Positions 56,401 to 64,000 of a stretch of DNA of 64,000 nt are shown here, in pieces (the stretch's first letter is position 1; each line of letters starts with the position of its first letter). Source of the DNA: Exophiala sp. HKRS030. Taxonomy: Eukaryota > Ascomycota > Eurotiomycetes > Chaetothyriales > Herpotrichiellaceae. Both the position numbers and the translations under genes were made by a program. The stretch covers positions 1,178,001 through 1,242,000 of the forward strand of contig JAHWDD010000010.1 of NCBI GenBank assembly GCA_023897205.1, read 5' to 3'. The notes beneath the pieces were generated by a model that searched no databases, had not been told where the DNA came from, and saw only the letters and a list, made by a program, of their open reading frames with translations.

Positions 56401-57377
56401 ACAGTGACGACTATGTGCTAAAGAGTTCCATGGCCACGTTTACGAATTTTGGGAGGTCCAGTTTTCTATGCAAGTTTTAGCTTTTCACGGTCCAGTCCCT
56501 CGATCACCATTGGGGGATTGCGATATGACCCATGCTTCTGGTGTATCCTTTGATCGCCCTCCATCACCCCTGTTCGCAGCAAACCGCCGAGATAACGAGA
56601 CCCAGAAAGAGGGTGGTGTGCCAAATTTGCATATGCTCAGCCTTGTGGCACTCCTCACTGGCCTCAGTCTAACCATCCAACTCAATCAGTTCTTCGTGTT
56701 TGGGCCGGTATGCCGTTGCAACAGGGTGGTCTCCTTTGCTAGATGATTCTCCGCTCCCAACATATCGTCTTGTATTTTTCTGCCTTGCGGGACGAATCCT
56801 TGCTATACCTCTGTCTTGGATACGATTGATCATGCCTGCTGCGAAGGTGGGTGGGCAATCCATGTGACGCCTTCCAAATCAAGAGAATCTATCTCCTGTG
56901 GCGTTCGTATACGAGCTGTGCCCAGCAGTGTCGATTCTCCTATCGAATAACCACAGATGGAACTCGCCGTCATGCATAAGCCTCACCGTCCTTGCAAGCA
57001 ATATGCAGCCTACGGCTTATCATGTCTCATCTGCCACTCCACCTGCATGGAATAGTGTGATGAGCGTTGCGCCTTTGAGGGTCTCGAAGTCATGGCCTCC
57101 ACGAAGAGCGACTGTGCTCGTCCCAGCCAACCCAGCTTTTCGTGGGCGGAGTTGATGTGATGCAGACGAAGAGGTAGGCCACCCCCGGATCACGCAGGCC
57201 TGGGATAGTACTCGTTTCCCTTCGAGTTCCTGATGCTCTTCTCTTTATCTCATTTTCTACATCCCTAGCTTGCGTCGTAAACCCTCATTGTCTTCCATTG
57301 CCCTCGGGGCTGCTCACATTCGTTTCACTACCTCACTCGCTCTCCATAGGTCCTTCGTTATTCTTCTTGTCTTCGCA
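53449..57377. promoter_or_regulatory. 3.9 kb upstream region shared by kin17 and ags1
   Basis: No gene is supported. A (GA)n run at 53484-53500 lies in the kin17 leader. A frame at 54365-54616 and nearby open stretches change frame repeatedly and match no family I know. The last 250 bp before 57378 are C/T-rich, as expected for a leader. Alpha-1,3-glucan synthase genes are strongly regulated, so control sites are likely here, but none is identified. Confidence 0.45.
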
Positions 57378-60300
57378 ATGACAGCTAGAGGTGGGAGTTT
57401 GAGCATCTTTTTCTTTCTTTTCTTTACAACATGTTTTGGTTACAGATATGACCCGAACTATTCGCAATGGAATCTCAATCAGAACCAGACTGCCGTTGAC
57501 CCCCTCGACTACTGGGGAGAGTGGTCGGGGCACGAGTATACTCCCTCGCCGACTAACTGGAGGTTTCCTTTCTACACCCTTTTCCTGGACCGATTCGTTA
57601 ACGGAGATCCCTCTAACGATAACATCAACGGGACTGCTTACGAACATGACACCAATTCCAACCAAATGCGCCATGGAGGTGACCTCCAGGGCCTGGTTGA
57701 CACACTGGACTATCTGCGAGGCATGGGAATCAAAGTACGCATTAACCAACATAATGTATCAGACCTATACTGACAGTCGCAGGGCATCTATATTGCCGGT
57801 TCGCCATTCATCAACACACCCTGGGGCTACGATCAGTACTCACCCCTCGACTTGTCCATCCTCGATCAACACTTTGGTGACATTGAAATGTGGCGCACTG
57901 CTATCAATGAAATACACGAGAGGGGAATGTACGTTCTTCTGGACAACACCTTTGCCACTATGGGTGACCTCATTGGGTTTGACGGCTACCTCAATACCAC
58001 CACACCGTTCTCTCTCGCTGAACATCAAGTCCAGTTCAAGAGCGATCGTCACTACTATGATTTCAGCTTCGGCAACAACTACAACCAGACTTGCAACTAT
58101 CCAAAGTTCTGGTTAGAAACTGGTTATCCTGCTGGCGAGGATGTTACCAATAATCTAAAGGGATGTTACGACAGCGATTTCGATCAATACGGCGATACCG
58201 AAGCCTTTGGTGTTTTCCCAGATTGGCGACGTCAATTGTCGAAGTTCGCCTCGGTCCAAGATCGTCTACGGGAGTGGCATGAGCCTGTCCGCCATAAGTT
58301 GGAGAACTTCTACTGTATTCTCATTGCGTCTTTAGACGTCGACGGCTTTCGATACGACAAAGCTACTCAAAGCACCATCGACGCCATGGGTTTCATGAAT
58401 GAAGCTATGCGTACTTGCGCCAAAAGATTCGGCAAAGAGAATTTCTTCACCCCTGGTGAAATCACTGGTGGGAATGTCTTTGGTTCGTTGTATCTGGGCC
58501 GTGGAAGACAACCGGATATGCTTCCAGACAACCTTACAGCAGCGGTCACAATGACTAACAACTCAGCCGACAAGTATTTTCTTAGGGCTCCTGAGCACGG
58601 AGCTCTTGATGCTGCCGCGTTCCACTATACTGTGTATCGAACTTTGACACGCTTTCTTGGAATGGATGGCAATCTCGAAGCTGGCTATGACGCTCCACCA
58701 AATTGGGTCGACATGTGGAATAATTTCCTTCTCACTAACGACTTTGTGAACCCAAACACAGGTCTCTTCGACCCCAGACATCTCATGGGCACGACCAACC
58801 AAGACGTCTTCCGATGGCCTGCCATTACTAATGGTGTGCATCGTCAGCTGCTTGGGCACTTCATAACTACGATCGAAATGCCAGGAGCACCATTATTGTT
58901 GTGGGGTGAAGAGCAAGCCTTCTATGTCCTTGATAATACTGCCTCCAACTATATATTTGGCCGTCAAGCCATGTCCTCTGCCACTGCCTGGTATACTCAT
59001 GGTTGTTACCACCTGAATTCAACTCAATTCTTCAAGATGCCCCTCAACGCCTCTCGTCATGGTTGTAAAGACATTACTGTCAGTTACGATCACAGAGACC
59101 CTTCTCACCCTGTTCGAAACATCATCCATCACATGAATCAATTACGCGAACAGTTCCCTGTACTTCAGGACGGATTCTTCCTACAACAGCTATCCAACCA
59201 GACCGAGCAAATCCAATATCCTGGCTCCGGGAAAGTGACTACCGAAACTGGGATGTGGTCGGTGATGCGATCGGGATTTCCAGGGGTGCAAGATCTAGGT
59301 ACCACTGGAGCTGGCAACCTTCCTATCTGGCTGCTATATTCGAATGCCAACTCCTCCACCACATACAACTTCGACTGCAACGATAATGCTACTGCGCTCA
59401 ATACCACAAGTTTAATTGCACCTTATGATGCGGGAACAACCGTGAAGAATTTATTTTATCCCTATGACGAGCATACCTTGGAAGACAGTGTCCACCAGCT
59501 CGGCATTAATGGCTCGACGTCTGCAAATGGTTGTTTACGCAGCTTGGACATGGCCGCGTACGATTTCCGCGCTTATGTCCCCATCGATGACTGGGTTGGT
59601 CCACAGCCCATGATCACGAAATTCAACCCAGGACATGATATTCGCCTTCGATCTACTGTGAACTCTACGGGCACTGAGACTGTCGACATCGCATTGGAAT
59701 TTTCCGTGGAGATGGACTGTGACAGTGTTACCAATAGCATCCTTTTCAACTCCACAACGGAACTAGGTACAGTTCCTACGATAGATCGGGACAGCGTCAA
59801 GTGCACCCTTATGAACAATCCGGAGACGCCGCCATATGTTGGCGCAATCTCCTCCGTATGGTCGTGGTCAGCATCGATTGAAGATGTCGCAAACGGTATT
59901 CATGCCATCACAGTTCGCAATGCATCTGCCCAGGGTGGAGGACAAACAGACGCTGTCGACCGTTTCTTGTTCAGGATTGGTCAAACTGATAATCCTATGG
60001 TTTTCACCACGAGCGCCAACTATTCTTCTTCTCTACTCAGCAGGAGCGACAATGGGTCCCTAATGGTATCACATTCCGCCGCTGGAGCCGATAAATGGCG
60101 ATACTCCACGAACTGGGGTTCTACCTTCTCCTCATGGATGCCTTACAAGGGTGGCAAGGCTGAAATTGAGGAACAGCCTTGGTCTGGGACCAAATTGCAG
60201 TCCTGGAAAGGCACCCATGTGCGGGTAGAGTACTTCAGTCGACTAGCTGGAAGCAGTGACCATATTCAGCAAGGCGACTTGGGTTATCACACATCTCGAC

Positions 60301-63300
60301 GGTTCCCACATCTCTTCCTAAATGGCCCGTATAACCAATACGGATATGATGCTGGGCTGGACAATGAAATGACCTTGTCTGAAAACAGTACTTGGCACCA
60401 TCATTTCATGACGGAATGGAGTCCGAGTCCGTCTGGTGTACTTGCACAAATCAATGTCTGGGGCGTCAATCCGGACGGCAAACCTGATCAAACCATAGTT
60501 ATGGGTGATGCAGATGGAGACTCAATCCTGGACCGACTTCCTCCGTCTTCGTTATCCTCGGTTATCCTGAATATAACGGATGCTCCCCCCAAGCCCTACC
60601 TCGGATGGCGCGTCGTGATCAATGATGGCACGCTTCGCTTTGAGATCGTGCCCTCAGGCAGCATGTGGAATCAGCTTATTCTATACATACTCTTATGGGT
60701 TGTTCCTATCATCACGGCTGCTTTTGGGGTTTGGTCATTCATGCAGAGCTTCTATCAGGTCAAATTCAATGAGATCGGGATATCGGAAAAGGCTGGAATG
60801 ATTCCTGCCGCCATCAAGAAGCAGTTCAAGAAACTCAAAGATGAGGAGAGCTCGCCTGGATTCTTGTCCAAAATCAACCGGAAGCCAAAGTTCTTGCAGC
60901 AGTCGGATACTGTCATCGACCAGCAACGTCGCCGGACAGTCTTGATAGCAACTATGGAGTATGACATCGAAGACTGGGAGATCAAGATCAAGATCGGTGG
61001 ACTCGGTGTCATGGCACAACTAATGGGTAAGAATCTGGGTCACCAGGATCTGATCTGGTGTGTACCTTGCGTTGGCGGAGTCGAGGTAAGTGACCCCCAA
61101 TCTCTAGGTGGTGCTCGTGAAGATGGAGTATCTCTAACGTGCTCACAACTAGTACCCTGAGGACACGAAAGCGGACCCAATGACGGTTGTCGTACTCGGA
61201 AAACCGTATGAAGTCCAGGTTCAGTATCACGTTCTGCGCAACATCACATACGTTCTTCTCGATGCTCCTGTCTTTCGCCAACAGACAAAATCCGAGCCGT
61301 ATCCGCCCAGGATGGACGACCTTTCCTCTGCAATCTACTATTCTGCATGGAACCAATGCATCGCCCAGGCCATCAACCGTTTTCCCGTTGACCTGTACCA
61401 TATCAATGATTACCACGGCTCAGTTGCTCCGCTCTACTTGCTCCCCAGGACCATCCCTGCGTGCCTTTCACTCCATAACGCTGAATTCCAGGGGCTATGG
61501 CCCATGCGGACAAAGCAGGAGCGTGAGGAAGTCTGCTCCGTCTTCAACCTCTCAACCGAATTGGTCCAACGTTACGTTCAGTTCGGTGAAGTCTTCAACT
61601 TGCTGCATGCTGGCGCTTCCTACTTGAGACTCCATCAACATGGCTTTGGCGCTGTCGGCGTATCGAAGAAATATGGCAAACGCTCCTACGCCAGATATCC
61701 TATCTTCTGGGGTCTGAAGAAGGTCGGAAAGCTTCCAAACCCGGACCCTTCTGACACTGGTGAATGGGACAAGAAGCTTCCCAAGGAATCCGATATCCGT
61801 ATTGATCCCACATTCGAAGCTGGACGCCCTGAACTAAAGCGTCAAGCTCAAGAATGGGCAGGCTTAGAGCAAAACCCGCAGGCCGAATTATTTGTCTTTG
61901 TTGGTCGATGGTCGATGCAAAAGGGGATTGACCTGATCGCTGATGTCTTCCCGTCAATACTGGAGTCGAATCCGAATGTGCAGCTCATCACTGTTGGTCC
62001 AGTCATTGATCTTTACGGCAAATTTGCAGCCCTCAAGCTGGATCGCATGATGAAGCTGTACCCTGGCAGGGTGTTTTCAAAGCCAGTGTTCACTGCCCTT
62101 CCTCCTTTCATCTTCTCAGGTGCAGAGTTCGCCCTCATTCCCTCCCGGGACGAACCCTTTGGACTAGTCGCAGTGGAGTTCGGCCGTAAAGGAGCTCTTG
62201 GTGTCGGTGCTCGCGTTGGTGGTCTTGGTCAGATGGTGAGTTCACATCCCTCTCGCTCTACTGTGTTTTTCCCAGGTCGTAGTCTTGGTGTTCATCCGCT
62301 TACATGATTTTATAGCCTGGTTGGTGGTACACAGTCGAGTCAATGACAACCTCGCATCTACTCCATCAGTTCAAACAAGCCATCGATGAGGCTCTGCACT
62401 CAAAGACGGAAATCCGAGCACTCATGAGAGCTCGTTCGGCTAAGCAGCGGTTCCCCGTGGCCCAATGGGTTGAAGATCTTGAAATCCTTCAATCCACCGC
62501 CATCCAGTTACACGACAAGGTCGAGGCAAGCAAACGTCATGCTGCCGCAGGCGAGATTATATGGGGACACTCTGGCTGGAGCACTCCAGGAGGCTCTGGC
62601 GCAGTCACTCCGGGATTGGCAAATTCGAGGGTCTCGTCGAGTTCAGCTCTGAACTCACTAACTTCCCGACTCCGAGGTCTTGCACACAGTCGTGAGCAAA
62701 GCCATGACGTCTCCACGCGGTCAGGGTCCACCCTGGCCCGATCAGCTTCTCTTGGTTCACACCAAGGCCCAGGCCACATCAATGCGCACGATGCTCATGA
62801 TGGAGAGGTTACTTATGCACCAAATACGCTTGCCACAGTACCCGACGTGGAAGGTAACGACGCGACTGGACTGGGAACCCCAAATACACCCAATTTTCCA
62901 GAAGACGACGATGATTCTAGTGATAGCGATTATGATGCTGACGACGCTATCACGATGCCTACTCGAACTCGGGGACGATACGAACGTGTTCCTGTGCACG
63001 AAGACTTTCCTTTCACGCCACATCATCTTGACAATCTGACTTCTCCAAGAAGCCCCGGACTGGAGATGGCTTCCATGCAAAGCCAATTGGCCATGCCTCA
63101 TGGTAGCTCTCCGGTACCACCGTCGCCTCCAGCTGAATCTGGCTTCCTTATTCCGCCACCACCTGTGAGGGCAGAGACCAACAACCGGATATCTGCCAGC
63201 CCTTCCATGCTGTCTGTGAACTCGATCGTCGGTGAAAAAACAGACTTCAAACTTCAAAAGGTTGACCCATTCTTCACCGACAGCAACGGGGAGTTTGCAA

Positions 63301-64000
63301 AGACGTTCGAGAAGAAACTCGAAAACCTCAACGGGAGTACCTCCGAGTCGTCTGCGTGCATCGAAGAGTTCCTGGTCAAGTCTGAGAAGCAATGGTTTGA
63401 CACGTTCCGCAATGTCAAACTTGGCAGATACAACGCACTATCTCCAAGGCCAAGCTTTCAAGCTACTCGCGAGTCTCGTCCGCCTTCGAGCTACGCAGGC
63501 GACAGTGAGCATAGCTCTGGAGGACACGACTCCAACAACCTGGGCAACGAGTTCCTGCTAGGTGATGACTACAAGCCGCCAACCGGGCTCAGGAAATGGA
63601 TGCAACTTCGCGTTGGCGACTGGCCCGTTTATGCGTTCTTTATGGGCTTCGGTCAAATCATTGCCGCCAACTCGTACCAGATTACGCTGTTGACTGGTGA
63701 AGTTGGTCAAACTGCAGACAAGCTCTACAGCATCGCAAGCATCTACCTGGTGACGTCAATATGTTGGTGGTTCCTCTTCCGACGGTTCAGCTCCATGTTG
63801 TGTCTGTCACTGCCATTCTTCTTCTACGGCCTGGCATTCATCTTGATCGGCACTGCGCACTACGCTTCCACCGCCAGTGGCCGCGGATGGGTCCAAAACG
63901 TTGGCACTGGCATGTACGCCGTGGCCTCTTCTTCGGGCAGCATCTTCTTCGCGTTGAACTTTGGTGACGAGGGAGGCGCTCAAGTCAAAGCCTGGGTATT
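57378..64000 (+). CDS. ags1: Alpha-1,3-glucan synthase (C-terminus beyond the window)
   Basis: Exons 57378-57734, 57783-61085, 61153-62235 and 62316-64000 (open) give 2142 residues of an expected 2400 or so. The enzyme makes cell-wall alpha-1,3-glucan. A signal peptide ([15 protein letters not shown]) leads to an extracellular GH13 amylase-like domain with candidate catalytic residues D311 (DGFRYDKA), E345 (FTPGEITG) and D460 (TTNQDVFRW). Many N-glycosylation sites lie in the ectodomain. A transmembrane helix at about 1083-1105 ([17 protein letters not shown]) precedes the cytosolic GT5 glycogen-synthase-like domain, which begins [15 protein letters not shown] and has the E-x7-E motif at E1554/E1562 ([11 protein letters not shown]). 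A Ser-rich linker then leads to the start of the multi-span exporter-like region ([20 protein letters not shown]). The introns are 48, 67 and 80 nt. Confidence 0.97.

Noticed and set aside
1..64000. CRISPR array, insertion sequence, operon or riboswitch
   Set aside because: The sequence is eukaryotic (spliceosomal introns throughout). No direct-repeat/spacer array is present and no conserved riboswitch core was recognised.

Overview
This window is a nuclear chromosome segment of a filamentous ascomycete (Pezizomycotina). The evidence is short introns (mostly about 48-120 nt) with GT...AG ends, full-length homologues of fungal genes (NIMA kinase, alpha-1,3-glucan synthase, an FlbC-like C2H2 regulator, Sub2, eIF3f), and no bacterial operon structure. 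FlbC plus cell-wall alpha-1,3-glucan synthase suggests Eurotiomycetes, perhaps a black-yeast-like lineage; that placement is inference. About 21 protein genes are supported, most of them reassembled here from exons. One more is partial at the left edge and one runs off the right edge.

Layout. 1-8.6 kb: the tail of an RD-rich protein, the splicing factor Cwf18 (minus), a mitochondrial PPR-like protein, and a large PHD/CCCH zinc-finger protein. 8.6-11 kb: non-coding, with a strong G-quadruplex motif and a (GT)24 microsatellite. 11-28.3 kb: a dense housekeeping block with a kinase-fold protein, TAF13, eIF3f, an ankyrin-BTB-BTB protein, Sub2, RNase P subunit Rpr2, a coiled-coil protein, a WBP11-like splicing protein and the mitotic kinase nimA. 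28.3-36.8 kb: an 8.4 kb stretch without genes, ending in the pyrimidine-rich leader of an flbC-like regulator (36.8-37.8 kb). 37.8-42.6 kb: non-coding.

42.6-49.1 kb holds the most interesting feature: five tandem, same-strand, two-exon genes (called A-E here) that encode small Myb/SANT-like helical domains followed by basic patches and very acidic tails. All five are interrupted by an intron at the same place and in the same phase, and four of the five carry SUMO-type consensus motifs. The repeated architecture indicates an old local gene expansion of nuclear, probably DNA- or chromatin-binding proteins. 49.6-53.4 kb: the ribosome biogenesis factor Utp25 and the DNA/RNA-binding protein Kin17, in convergent orientation. 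53.4-57.4 kb: non-coding. 57.4 kb to the end: alpha-1,3-glucan synthase, with 2142 residues visible.

Together, RNA metabolism is well represented (Cwf18, WBP11, Sub2, Rpr2, Utp25, Kin17, with TAF13 and eIF3f for transcription and translation). Growth and development genes (nimA, flbC, ags1) sit beside long non-coding flanks. The 9-mer TACTCCGTA/TACGGAGTA recurs nine times, always outside predicted coding sequence.
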